Below are positions 16,629-27,080 of a DNA stretch of 32,140 bases, piece by piece. The DNA is from Bryobacterales bacterium. Lineage in GTDB: Bacteria; Acidobacteriota; Terriglobia; Bryobacterales; UBA6623. Positions within the stretch are counted from its first letter, which is position 1. Each line of letters begins with the position of its first letter. The DNA is taken from positions 1 through 32,140 of the forward strand of contig JAPPLB010000023.1 of assembly GCA_028819575.1 (NCBI GenBank), given 5' to 3'. Both the position numbers and the translations under genes were made by a program. The notes under the pieces were generated by a model, which saw only the letters and a program-made list of their open reading frames with translations, did not search any database and was not told the DNA's origin.

Positions 16629-19163
16629 ATGTCGAGACGATGGGTGATTCTTCGCAGGGCAGCAATCCTGGCCGTCTTTTTGAACCCTGTCTTGGGACTC
16701 GCGCAACTCCCCTCGCCTGAATCGCATTTCGGCCATCGGATGGGGGAGGCAAAGACACTCGTCGAGTGGAGTGAGGTGGTTCACTATTTCCAATTGCTCA
16801 CGGAGGCGAGCGATCAAGTCAGAGTGACGGAACTGGGGCGTTCGACCGAGGACCGGCCCTTCATCCTGGTGACGATCGCGGATACCGAAACCCTGGCGGA
16901 CCTGCCGCGCTATCAGCGGATGCAGGCTCAGTTCGCCGACCCGCGCAGCGTCAACGACGAAGAAGCCGAAAGTCTGGTCGAACAGGGCAAGACCGTTGTC
17001 CTGATTACCTGCTCGATCCATTCCACAGAGGTGGCATCAACGCACACCGCCATGGAATTCACCCACAAGCTGCTGACCGAGAATACGCCGCGACACCGGG
17101 CGATTCTCGAAAACACCATTTTCTTGTTGGTTCCGTCGCTGAATCCCGACGGTGTGGACAAGGTCGCCCGCTGGTACAAACGCTATCTCGGAACACCCTA
17201 TGAAGGTGCCCCGATGACGGAGCTGTACCAAAAGTACGTCGGACACGACAACAATCGCGACTGGTACATCTTCAGTCAGGATGAGACGCGCTTGATGATC
17301 GAACGCGTGCACAACGTCTGGAGGCCGCAAGTGGTCTATGACGTTCATCAAATGGGCAGCAATGGAGCACGAATGTTCGTGCCGCCATGGAGTGACCCGA
17401 TCGATCCGAACATTGACCCGCTGATCGTGCAGCAAGTGAATCAGATGGGCATGGGCATGGCCGCAGATTTGACAGCCGCCGGGAAGACGGGTGTGGTGGT
17501 CAACGCTATCTATGACTACTTCACGCCGGCGAGGCACTACCAGAGCTATCACGGCGGGTTGCGGCTTTTGAGCGAATCTGCGAGTGTCCGCTACGCGACG
17601 CCTATCGATGTTCCGTATTCCTCACTGACGACGAGCGCCAGAGGGTACAACGCTCAGGTTCGGAGCTGGAACTTCGTTGAACCCTGGCCGGGAGGCCAGT
17701 GGACGCTGCGTGACATCATCGACTACCAACTGATCGCCTTTGAATCCTGCCTCTATCAAGCGGCGACACGTCGACGGGTCCTGTTGCGGAACTTCCGGCG
17801 CATTTCCCAGCGTGTGATCCGCAGAAATCACGGCCGGTCGTTCCTTTTGCCGCGCGACCAACATGACCCGAGCGCGCTGCATCGGCTACTGGCGACCCTG
17901 GAGTTCGGCTTGGTGGAGATCCATCAGGCACGACGGCCGTTCGAGGCTCTGGACCGTTCGTTCGATGCTGGTGACTACGTGATTCTGCTCGATCAACCCT
18001 ATGGGGCCTTCGCGCGAACGCTGCTCGAAAGCCGGAATTATCCGGAACTGCGGGAATACCCGGGCGGTCCGCCGGTGCGCCCTTACGATGTGACGGCGCA
18101 CAGCCTTCCGCTGCTGATGGGCGTCCAAGTGTTCGAATCGACGGAACCTTTGGAGGCGGACTTGAAACCGGCTTGGCCATTGCAAGCGCCAAGAGGAAGC
18201 GTCGGGAGAAGTTCGGTGGTGGCTTTGTCACCGGACAACACACGCTCCTGGACAGCGGTCAACCGTATTCTCAAGGCAGGAATGGACGTTTATCGCGACA
18301 CGACGGATGGCACGTTCTACATACCAAGGCACGAGTCGCTGCGTGGGATGCTTGAAGACGTTGCCAACGAGTTCGGATTGATCTTCCGTCCAGCGAGCCC
18401 GACCTCGACGCGCCGGAGACGCATGGAGCAGCCCCGCGCAGGTCTCTATCAGGGCTTTGTACCTTTGATGGATGAAGGCTGGACCCGGTGGGTGCTGGAA
18501 CATTACGAATTTCCCTACGAATCCGTCGGGAACGCAAGGCTACAGGCGGGCGATCTCAACAGCGATTTCGATGTGATCATTTTGCCGGATGCCCGGCCGC
18601 GCACTCTGCACGGGGGCTATCTGCCAGGAGCGTTGTACCGTGGAGCGCCGGCGCCACCGGAGTTCACGGGCGGGATCGGCACAGCGGGAGCGACGGCGCT
18701 ACGGGAGTTCATTGTTCGCGGCGGCACCCTGCTGGCGTTCAACCGAGCCTCGCAATTCGCCATTGACCGTCTGGGAGCCCCTGTGCGGAACGTGCTGTCG
18801 GGATTGGATTCTTCTCGATTCTATGTGCCGGGAGCGTTGCTCAATGTGACGGTCGATACGTCTCATCCGTTGGCGTTCGGACTGCGCACTCACGAAGCAG
18901 CATGGTTTGAATCGGGACCCGCTTTCGAAATCACCGGGGTCCCTTCAGATGATGCCGTTGCGGTCATGCGGTATCTACAGAAGGACCTGCTGGCATCGGG
19001 TTGGCTATTGGGTGAAGGCTATCTGGCCGAGCAGGCAGCGGTGCTCGATGTTCCGGTGGGCAACGGGCATCTGGTGCTGTTTGGGATCCGCCCGCAGTAC
19101 CGAGCCCAGCCGAACGTTACTTTCAAGATGCTCTTCAACGGCCTACATTACACGGCGCCGTAA
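16629..19163 (+). CDS. Exported M14 zinc carboxypeptidase-like protein
   Basis: An 844-residue protein with a signal peptide (basic MSRRWVILRR, hydrophobic core, likely cleavage after GLAQ near residue 26). The M14 domain follows: the zinc ligands are H and E in SIHSTEVAS (near 130-133) and H in YDVHQMG (near 237). Other landmarks are NPDGVDKVARWYKRY and NNRDWYIFSQDE. A glutamate in LLSESAS may be the catalytic base. The C-terminal 250 residues look like a glutamine-amidotransferase-like sandwich (DFDVIILPD, LREFIVRGGTLLAF, HLVLFGIRPQYR). Long M14 proteins of this kind are common in Acidobacteria and Gemmatimonadetes and probably trim peptides in the periplasm or outside. The ATG at 16629 is chosen for its signal peptide; an upstream start at 16563 adds 22 hydrophilic residues. 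Confidence 0.9.
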   Translation: MSRRWVILRRAAILAVFLNPVLGLAQLPSPESHFGHRMGEAKTLVEWSEVVHYFQLLTEASDQVRVTELGRSTEDRPFILVTIADTETLADLPRYQRMQAQFADPRSVNDEEAESLVEQGKTVVLITCSIHSTEVASTHTAMEFTHKLLTENTPRHRAILENTIFLLVPSLNPDGVDKVARWYKRYLGTPYEGAPMTELYQKYVGHDNNRDWYIFSQDETRLMIERVHNVWRPQVVYDVHQMGSNGARMFVPPWSDPIDPNIDPLIVQQVNQMGMGMAADLTAAGKTGVVVNAIYDYFTPARHYQSYHGGLRLLSESASVRYATPIDVPYSSLTTSARGYNAQVRSWNFVEPWPGGQWTLRDIIDYQLIAFESCLYQAATRRRVLLRNFRRISQRVIRRNHGRSFLLPRDQHDPSALHRLLATLEFGLVEIHQARRPFEALDRSFDAGDYVILLDQPYGAFARTLLESRNYPELREYPGGPPVRPYDVTAHSLPLLMGVQVFESTEPLEADLKPAWPLQAPRGSVGRSSVVALSPDNTRSWTAVNRILKAGMDVYRDTTDGTFYIPRHESLRGMLEDVANEFGLIFRPASPTSTRRRRMEQPRAGLYQGFVPLMDEGWTRWVLEHYEFPYESVGNARLQAGDLNSDFDVIILPDARPRTLHGGYLPGALYRGAPAPPEFTGGIGTAGATALREFIVRGGTLLAFNRASQFAIDRLGAPVRNVLSGLDSSRFYVPGALLNVTVDTSHPLAFGLRTHEAAWFESGPAFEITGVPSDDAVAVMRYLQKDLLASGWLLGEGYLAEQAAVLDVPVGNGHLVLFGIRPQYRAQPNVTFKMLFNGLHYTAP

Positions 19164-19201
19164 GAATTCAAAGTTGTTGCTCAAAGCGATTTTGTTTTGT
19201 C

Positions 19202-19882
19202 GTGAACTACTTCAACTACTTCACTGAAATCGAGGAACATTTCCAGCGAGCGCGGGGCTCGGGTTTGTTCCTGCTGTCGCCGCTGGATTGGGCGATGATC
19301 GAGACCTGGAAGGAATCGGGAGTGCCACTGGATGCGGTCCACAAAGGAATCGAACGCTCCTTCGAGAAGTGGCGCGCCCGCAGGCGGAAGACACGCATGA
19401 TCAATTCACTCGCGTACTGCGCCCAGGAGGTGCTCACAGCGGCGCGGGAGATCGAGGAGCCAAGGAACGCGTCAACAGGCCGACGACAACCGGAGTTCGA
19501 TCCCGAAGAGTTGGCTTTATATTTCCGTCGGAACGCGGACGAGATCGAAGCAAAGCGAGTTCCCGAAAGGTACCGCGAAATCTATGAGGAAACCGCGAAG
19601 TCGCTACGCTCGCTGGCCGAAGCGGGGGAACAGGACAATCTGGGGGACTTCGAAGCCGTCGAACAGCGGCTGACGGTGCTTGAAGAGCGCCTGATTGCGG
19701 CCGCGCGTCAGCAGCTTAGCGAGGAGCAGCTTGTCGAGGCGCGGCAGGACATGGAAGGGCGCCTTGCGCCCTATCGCGGCAAGATGACAGCAGGGCAACT
19801 GGCGCTGTTCGAAAAGCAATACCTCGATCGGAAGTGTCTGGAAACTTTCGGCTTACCGCGATTGAGTCTGTTCTATTTCTGA
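19202..19882 (+). CDS. Conserved hypothetical protein, unknown function
   Basis: A 226-residue soluble protein. The first 60 residues are the distinctive part: NYFNYFTEIEEHFQRARGSGLFL, then SPLDWAMIETWKESGVPLDAV and IERSFEKW. This looks like a compact helical domain and recalls uncharacterised proteins of Acidobacteria that I remember but cannot name. The middle and C-terminal parts are charged and probably helical or coiled-coil (about 95-200), ending in LETFGLPRLSLFYF. There is no signal peptide or membrane segment. The GTG at 19202 has no clear Shine-Dalgarno and lies 38 nt after the M14 stop, so it could be in the same transcript. It converges on hspR. Confidence 0.8.
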   Translation: MNYFNYFTEIEEHFQRARGSGLFLLSPLDWAMIETWKESGVPLDAVHKGIERSFEKWRARRRKTRMINSLAYCAQEVLTAAREIEEPRNASTGRRQPEFDPEELALYFRRNADEIEAKRVPERYREIYEETAKSLRSLAEAGEQDNLGDFEAVEQRLTVLEERLIAAARQQLSEEQLVEARQDMEGRLAPYRGKMTAGQLALFEKQYLDRKCLETFGLPRLSLFYF

Positions 19883-20042
19883 CACTCGTGCAGTCCTCCC
19901 CAGCGAATACAACCGATGAGGTGAACCTGCGAGCCGGCGCCGTATGGCGCGGCTACTTGGCAGCAGGCCGAACTGCGTGTTTCATAGGACCGATTCGCAG
20001 ACCATCGCACGAACGGCGCCCACTCCTGGCAAGAAAGGCAGG

Positions 20043-20473
<431 letters not shown>

Positions 20474-20474
<1 letters not shown>

Positions 20475-21637
20475 TATTCAAAGAGAACGTTGCGCGGGTC
20501 TTCGGGGTTCAGGTTAGCAAACTCTTTCATCATTGCCTTCGAGGCCTCGTCCGGCACTTCGGGAACGACAATCCTGACCTCGACAAACTGGTCGCCTGTA
20601 CGATTCGTCCTCGGGTTGAGCACGCCTTTCTCTCGCAGACGAAAACGCTTGCCGGAACTGGTCGCGGGCGGTATCTTCAGACGCGCCTTGCCGGCGATGG
20701 TCGGAACCTCGATGCTTCCGCCCAGGATGGCCTCAGGAATCGTGATCGGAACCCGCACGTGGATGTCGTCGCCCTTGCGCTCGAAGACCGCGTGGGAACT
20801 GACCCGCGTGATAATGTACAGATCGCCGGCCGCGCCACCCCGTTGGCCGGCGTTGCCTTTAGCGGGCACGCGCAGCCGCGAACCGTTCTGCACGCCGGGC
20901 GGGATGCGTACTTCCACTGTCTCAGTGCGGTGCAGCCGACCTTCCCCGCTGCACTTGGGACAAACGTCCCGCAGTTGCCCCGAGCCCTGACAGCGAGGGC
21001 AAGCGAGATTAAAACGCATCGCTCCGACGGTCTGAGAGACTTGACCGGAGCCCTGACATTGCTTGCAAGCAATCGTGCCCTGGCCAATGTTCCCCATGCC
21101 GCGGCACTGTGGACAGGGTTCGTGACGGGCTACGTTGAGCCGGAGCGTGGCTCCTTTGATCGCATCCCAAAAGTCAATATCGACGCTGTACTCGAGGTCT
21201 TCTCCTGGTTGAGCCTGGGCCGCCGTCTGTTTCTGGTCCTGACGGAAGAATTGCGAGAAAAGATCGGACAAGCCGCCGCCCCACGGTCGGCCCCGATTCG
21301 ATCCTGCTGCTTCTCCGCCCGCCGCTCGGGCAAAATCGGAGAAGTCGAAACCGGAAAAATCAAAACCACCCGGTCCATGACCTCTGCTCCCCGGATACGT
21401 TCCGGGTTCGGAATAGAAGCCGTACTGGTCGTACATCTCGCGCTTCTTCTGGTCTCCCAGGATTCCGTACGCCTCCTGAATGGACTTGAATTTCTCCTCG
21501 GCGAAGCTGTCCCCTGGGTTGACGTCGGGGTGGTACTTCCGGGCAAGACGGCGGTACGCTTTGCGGATCTGATCCGGGGAAGCGTTCTTTGGGACTCCCA
21601 GCGTCTTGTAGTGATCTTTCTGATCAGTTCCCGGCAC
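20474..21637 (-). CDS. dnaJ: Chaperone protein DnaJ
   Basis: A 387-residue type I J-protein that stimulates DnaK ATPase and delivers clients. The J domain carries HPD at 36-38 (RKYHPDVNPG). It is followed by a Gly/Phe-rich linker and four CxxCxGxG zinc-finger repeats (CPQCRGMG, CKQCQGSG, CPRCQGSG, CPKCSGEG), then the C-terminal substrate-binding beta domains. The GTG at 21637 is chosen because GGGAG (21643-21647) lies 5 nt upstream and the next residues begin the J domain. A longer frame from 21697 would add 20 unlikely residues. It shares TAATG with hspR and follows dnaK by 118 nt. Confidence 0.95.
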
Positions 21638-21700
21638 GTTGTCTCCCGGACACGCACACGAAGAGGCTGCATGGGCAGCAACCCCTCGGATCAACACGCG

Positions 21701-21724
21701 GGAACGCAGCCATCAGGCTGTTCC
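21701..21724 (-). other. Hairpin between dnaK and dnaJ
   Basis: On the minus strand GGAAC-AGCC pairs with GGCT-(GC)-GTTCC around TGAT, 9 base pairs with a 2-nt bulge. It lies between the dnaK stop and the dnaJ start and has no T-run, so it may act as an mRNA-processing or stability element that sets the DnaK:DnaJ ratio. The function is inferred. Confidence 0.4.
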
Positions 21725-21755
21725 TCACATGCGCGGCCGATGGGCCGGTGGCCGT

Positions 21756-23672
<1,917 letters not shown>

Positions 23673-23760
23673 GATGATTCTCCTTATCGGCTTCGGACTT
23701 GTTTCCGAAGTCTCAACCACACTGCTGAACTGATTACGAGTGGTTCCTTAGCATACGATC

Positions 23761-23810
23761 ATTATTTAACTTTAGTGTTCAATTGTCAAGTCAGATCAGT
23801 TCCCTGTCAA
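23761..23810 (-). promoter_or_regulatory. dnaK operon promoter region with possible operator
   Basis: On the minus strand TTGACA (23784-23789) is followed after 17 nt by AATAAT (23761-23766), a good vegetative promoter about 85 nt before dnaK. A second TTGACA (23805-23810) stands 21 nt upstream, with a poorer -10 (GACAAT). Between the main boxes lies an imperfect palindrome, TTGAAC-ACTAAA-GTTAAA on the minus strand (23765-23782), a candidate operator. It is not the classic HspR HAIR sequence (CTTGAGT-N7-ACTCAAG). Confidence 0.6.
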
Positions 23811-24033
23811 CGCAATAAGAATGTTGCCCCTTCTCAGCATGGCTTCCTTTTGCGGTAAACGGAACGAGCCCCGGAGGGCGACGGGAGCCACGGCGAAGGC
23901 TGAGCTGCGAGCATTTTCCTGGGGGAAGCGGGATTCTGTGCACTTTTCCGGGATTTCCAGCGAGTTGCCGTCGCGGCGGACGGCCGCCGTCCCAGCGAGC
24001 GCCGCGCCTAGGGCAAGTCGATCTGGATGATTC
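23792..24033. repeat. Interrupted copy of a short repeat
   Basis: CAGATCAGTTCCCTG (23792-23806) and GATCTGGATGATTC (24020-24033) are the two halves of a sequence that occurs uninterrupted at 24156-24183. Here they are 213 bp apart. The intervening GC-rich sequence contains the palindrome GGACGGC-C-GCCGTCC and no gene. An insertion into one copy of a duplicated sequence would explain this, but no terminal repeats of the insert were found. Confidence 0.5.
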
Positions 24034-24076
24034 CCGACATCCTGTCTTCATGCCACGCCGGCCGGGACGGAAAAAG

Positions 24077-24239
24077 ACTGAAGGGCTTCAGTACCTTAGT
24101 GAAAGGAACATTCTCGTTGGCCTACCACGGGAACTTCTCCCATTGTACCGACAGCCAGATCAGTTCCCTGATCTGGATCATTCGTGATGAGTACCTTTCC
24201 ATCAATATCATCAGAAGTGTTCTCGGGCTTCGGCCCAGA
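24077..24239. ncRNA. Hairpin array, candidate structured RNA
   Basis: Five hairpins follow each other in about 160 nt: ACTGAA-GGGC-TTCAGT (24077-24092), GGGA-ACTTC-TCCC (24129-24141), CCAGATCAG-TTCC-CTGATCTGG (24155-24176), ATCA-TTCG-TGAT (24177-24188) and TCT-c-GGGC-TTCG-GCCC-AGA (24221-24239). Two have UUCG loops. The region lies upstream of thiE and ahead of a TATAAT box. Strand and function are unknown; the long third hairpin could also be a protein-binding palindrome. Confidence 0.35.
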
Positions 24240-24293
24240 AACCGTTTCCAGACACTGATCGCACGTTCAGCAAGCCCGTCAGGTTGACGAGGC

Positions 24294-24299
24294 TATAAT
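24294..24299 (+). promoter_or_regulatory. -10 box upstream of thiE
   Basis: A perfect TATAAT lies 112 nt before the TTG start of the thiE-like gene. No good -35 is seen at the right distance. The transcript would start near 24306. Confidence 0.4.
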
Positions 24300-24411
24300 T
24301 CGTGGCACTGGGCCGGTTCAAAGCGATGCCAGCGGCTGTCGCTTTGGCCATCCTACTCAGATCCGCCGGGTACGGGGTTTTTCTCACCGGACCGTTGCAT
24401 GCAGGCGCTTC

Positions 24412-25035
24412 TTGCTGCTCTATGCCATCACCGAACGCCGGAAGCTCAGGAGCGGTCTCGCTGACTTCGCCGCGAATGCCGCGCGGGCCGGAGTCAACCT
24501 GCTTCAGATTCGCGAGAAGGATCTGCCTGATGCGCAACTGTACAAACTTGTGAGCGCCGCCATCGCCCGAACGCGGACGACCCAAGTCCGGGTTCTCGTC
24601 AATGGGCGTCCGGACATCGCTGTCGCCGCTCGAGCACACGGAGTTCATCTGCCTTCGGACGGGCTATCGGTCCCTTCCGTCCGCAAAATCACTCCGCCGG
24701 GCTTCCTGGTCGGCGTATCCTGTCACAAGGTTGACGAGGTCGAGCGGGCGGCAAGTGAGGGCGCCGACTTCGCCGTTTTCGGACCGGTCTTCGACACCCC
24801 TTCGAAACGAGGCTTCGGCCCGCCTGCCGGCCTCTCTGAACTCGAACGGGTCTGCACTGCCGTCCGAATGCCGGTACTCGCGCTGGGAGGCGTGACGTCC
24901 GCGAATGCCCGATTGTGCATCGAAGCCGGCGCGGCCGGCCTAGCGGGCATCGGACTCTTTCAGTCGGCACGATCACTCGGAGCGCTGGTCAGGGATCTGA
25001 AAGCGATTCGGAAGAAAGACTCTGTGGCAGAATAA
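24412..25035 (+). CDS. Thiamine-phosphate synthase/TenI-family protein
   Basis: A 207-residue TIM-barrel protein of the ThiE/TenI family. ThiE joins the thiazole and pyrimidine halves of thiamine; TenI is a thiazole tautomerase. Visible motifs are LLYAITERR, LQIREKDL (31-38), LVNGRPDIAVAARAHGVHL (62-80), GVSCHKVDEV, GADFAVFGPVFDTPSK and ALGGVTSAN. Residue 65 is Gly where ThiE has the magnesium-binding Asp (usually NDR/NDD), and the second Asp after GVHL is shifted, so it may be TenI-like. The start is uncertain: the TTG at 24412 is the only in-frame start codon near the first conserved strand, with AGGCG a few nt upstream. The downstream dehydrogenase begins 6 nt after the stop. Confidence 0.85.
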   Translation: MLLYAITERRKLRSGLADFAANAARAGVNLLQIREKDLPDAQLYKLVSAAIARTRTTQVRVLVNGRPDIAVAARAHGVHLPSDGLSVPSVRKITPPGFLVGVSCHKVDEVERAASEGADFAVFGPVFDTPSKRGFGPPAGLSELERVCTAVRMPVLALGGVTSANARLCIEAGAAGLAGIGLFQSARSLGALVRDLKAIRKKDSVAE

Positions 25036-25041
25036 TCGCCT

Positions 25042-26103
25042 ATGTCAACGTTCTCGATAGCAGTGATTCCCGGCGATGGCGTGGGGCTGGAAGTCATGCC
25101 CGAGGCCAGGAAAGTCCTCGATCTGGTGTCTGCGCGATACGATGTCGAGTTCGAGCACACCGAATTCGATTGGGGAACGGACTACTACTTCCAACATGGC
25201 TACATGATGCCGGAAGACGGCATCGACCTACTGCGGCCCTTCGACGCCATCTTGCTGGGCGCGGTGGGCCATCCCGACGTGCCCGACCACGTCACGCTCA
25301 ACGGTCTGCTCTTGCCGATCCGACGCAGCTTCGACCAGTACGTTTGCGAACGGCCGGCCAGGCTTTACCCGGGAGTCCCATCGCCGCTCGCCAACCCGGG
25401 TGAGATCGACATGGTGATCGTGCGGGAGAACACCGAGGGCGAGTACTCGCAAGCCGGCGGCTTCGTTTACAAGAATCTAGCTGACGAAGTGGCAGTACAA
25501 ACGTCAATCTTTACACGTCACGGGGTGGAACGGATCATCCGTCACGCTTTCGGGTTGGCTCGCAAACGGAATCGCCGGAAGCATGTGACGTCGATTACCA
25601 AGTCAAACGCACAGGGTTACAGCATGGTGCTGTGGGACCGCGTTTTCGCGGAAGTATCCAGCGACTACGGCGATGTCGAGACGGAATCGCTGCTGGTCGA
25701 TGCGGCGGCGATGAACTTTATCCGCCGCCCGCACACTTTCGATGTGGTGGTCGGGTCGAATCTGTTCGGCGACATTCTCAGCGACATTTCAGCCATGATC
25801 ACCGGTAGCATGGGGTTGGCGCCGAGCTCGAACGTCAACCCGTCCCGAGAAGCGCCCTCGATGTTCGAACCCGTTCACGGCTCTGCGCCGGACATTGCCG
25901 GTCACGGGATCGTGAATCCCATCGCCATGATCCTGAGCGCTGCGATGATGCTCGATTTCCTGAACGTTGCGGATGCCGCACGAGTTGTCGAGAATGCCGT
26001 GTCCGCAGTGCTTAGCGAAGGCAAGGTGCTACCACGTGATCTCGGCGGTGAGGCGTCGACCAGCGGAGTCACCGCCGCGGTTCTCGACAAACTGCGGCAG
26101 TAA
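25042..26103 (+). CDS. Tartrate/D-malate dehydrogenase-type decarboxylating dehydrogenase
   Basis: A 353-residue member of the isocitrate/isopropylmalate dehydrogenase family. WGTDYYFQHGYMMPEDGID, LGAVGHPDVPDHVTLNGLLLPIRRSFDQYV and VRENTEGEYS are characteristic of the tartrate dehydrogenase/D-malate dehydrogenase branch (TtuC/DmlA) rather than LeuB. The catalytic lysine is in TSITKSNAQG and the metal-binding aspartates in LVDAAAMNF and FGDILSD. It is expected to oxidise and decarboxylate a 2-hydroxy acid with NAD and a divalent metal. The exact substrate cannot be read from sequence; 3-isopropylmalate activity is possible. The gene is tightly coupled to the thiE-like gene and converges, 10 nt apart, on the next gene. 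Confidence 0.88.
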   Translation: MSTFSIAVIPGDGVGLEVMPEARKVLDLVSARYDVEFEHTEFDWGTDYYFQHGYMMPEDGIDLLRPFDAILLGAVGHPDVPDHVTLNGLLLPIRRSFDQYVCERPARLYPGVPSPLANPGEIDMVIVRENTEGEYSQAGGFVYKNLADEVAVQTSIFTRHGVERIIRHAFGLARKRNRRKHVTSITKSNAQGYSMVLWDRVFAEVSSDYGDVETESLLVDAAAMNFIRRPHTFDVVVGSNLFGDILSDISAMITGSMGLAPSSNVNPSREAPSMFEPVHGSAPDIAGHGIVNPIAMILSAAMMLDFLNVADAARVVENAVSAVLSEGKVLPRDLGGEASTSGVTAAVLDKLRQ

Positions 26104-26113
26104 ATGCTTCGAG

Positions 26114-26983
26114 TCAGGCTGCTTCAGCTACCAGGCGTTGCAGGCTCCTGGCGCAAATCGTACTTCCCTTGAACTTGTCGCCGCCTGGGCCGCCCCAGTG
26201 CGTTTCGAGGCTGACCATACCCGTATAACCGTCGCGAACCATCGCGGACAGTTGCCCGGTCCAATCGACTTCCCCGGCTCCGACGTCTCCCCAATTCATC
26301 CGATCGCTGCCCGGGGGGAGCACGCCGTCCTTGGCATGCACATGCAGAATACGATGTGCCGCGAGGCGGCCATAGCCGTCCGGGTAAGGGACTTCACCGG
26401 CAATGTAGCAGTTCGCGGGGTCCCAGACGAGTCCGAAGCTCGGATGTTGGATGGCGTCGAGAATCGGGGCTGATTCCGAGGCCGTGGCGATGTTGCAGGC
26501 GTGTTCGTTCTCCAAACCGATCTTCACCCCGGCCGCGGCGGCTTTCTCGACGGCGCCTTGCAGGGCCTCAATGATGCGCGAAGTGATCTTCTCAGGCTCC
26601 ACCGTTCGCCAAAAGCTGAACACCCTCACAATCGGCGCTTCGAAAATATTCGCCAACTCCAGGGAGCGCTCAAGAATACGGGGCTGATCGTCGTAAGTGT
26701 GTGCAGAGTGAAAGGCGTCCTGCTCGAAACGATGATCGATGTCGCCTCCGTTCGGCAACGTGCACTTGAAGACCGGTGAAGCGATCGAGACCACCTGGAG
26801 GCCGAACTCCTGGGCCAAGTGCTCGACTTGACGAATCTCCTCGTCGTTCATGTCGACGATGTTCTTGTTCCAAATGGTGCGCAACTCGAGAGCGGGAATG
26901 CCCATTTCGACAGCGGTCCGGCAGATTCTCTCGAAGTCCTGGGTGAATTCATCGGTAATAACAGCTATGGGAAAGTTCGCCAT
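26114..26983 (-). CDS. Sugar phosphate isomerase/epimerase-like TIM barrel (cytosolic)
   Basis: A 289-residue protein of the xylose-isomerase-like/AP endonuclease 2 family (PF01261). The metal ligands fit E158 (GLENEH), D188 (VWDPAN), H214 or H216 (HVHAKD) and E260 (SLETHW). It starts ANFPIAVITDEFTQD and has no signal peptide. The ATG at 26983 opens the barrel; an upstream frame from 27115 would add 44 residues read through the intergenic DNA and part of the fold-back repeat. No good Shine-Dalgarno is visible. It is a clear paralogue of the exported protein at 29301-30218, sharing TDE, E(L/I)R..W and the HVH and SLETH segments. Confidence 0.87.
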   Translation of the reverse strand: MANFPIAVITDEFTQDFERICRTAVEMGIPALELRTIWNKNIVDMNDEEIRQVEHLAQEFGLQVVSIASPVFKCTLPNGGDIDHRFEQDAFHSAHTYDDQPRILERSLELANIFEAPIVRVFSFWRTVEPEKITSRIIEALQGAVEKAAAAGVKIGLENEHACNIATASESAPILDAIQHPSFGLVWDPANCYIAGEVPYPDGYGRLAAHRILHVHAKDGVLPPGSDRMNWGDVGAGEVDWTGQLSAMVRDGYTGMVSLETHWGGPGGDKFKGSTICARSLQRLVAEAA

Positions 26984-27080
26984 AGGCGACAGTGTAGCCC
27001 ATCGACCGCAGCACCTTCCCCCTCGGAACCGGCCGCCATGTACCGCGAAATGGCGTAACCCCACTGCCAGAGGCGGCTGA
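26984..27080. other. Short upstream region of the minus-strand isomerase
   Basis: This 97-bp stretch between the isomerase start and the fold-back element must hold the isomerase promoter. I see no clear -10 or -35 box. It belongs to the 371-bp gap 26984-27354. Confidence 0.4.

Noticed and set aside
16411-16647. 78-codon open frame on +
   Set aside because: Arg/Gly/Cys-rich translation typical of a wrong frame; it overlaps the better coding-like frame at 16349-16549 and the start of the M14 gene.
19937-19950. GCGCC-GTAT-GGCGC hairpin as terminator between the unknown gene and hspR
   Set aside because: Only 5 base pairs and no T-run on either strand; too weak to call.
23761-23810. Classic HspR HAIR operator
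   Set aside because: CTTGAGT-N7-ACTCAAG is not present; only a different, imperfect palindrome is seen.
24156-24190. TPP riboswitch upstream of thiE
   Set aside because: CTGATCTGGAT resembles the 3' half of the TPP motif, but the CTGAGA half and the following CCAGCG/AGGGA segments are missing, and the sequence is better explained as a 9-bp hairpin that is repeated nearby.
24027-24287. 86-codon open frame on +
   Set aside because: Weak third-position bias, no Shine-Dalgarno, no familiar motif, and it runs through the hairpin array.
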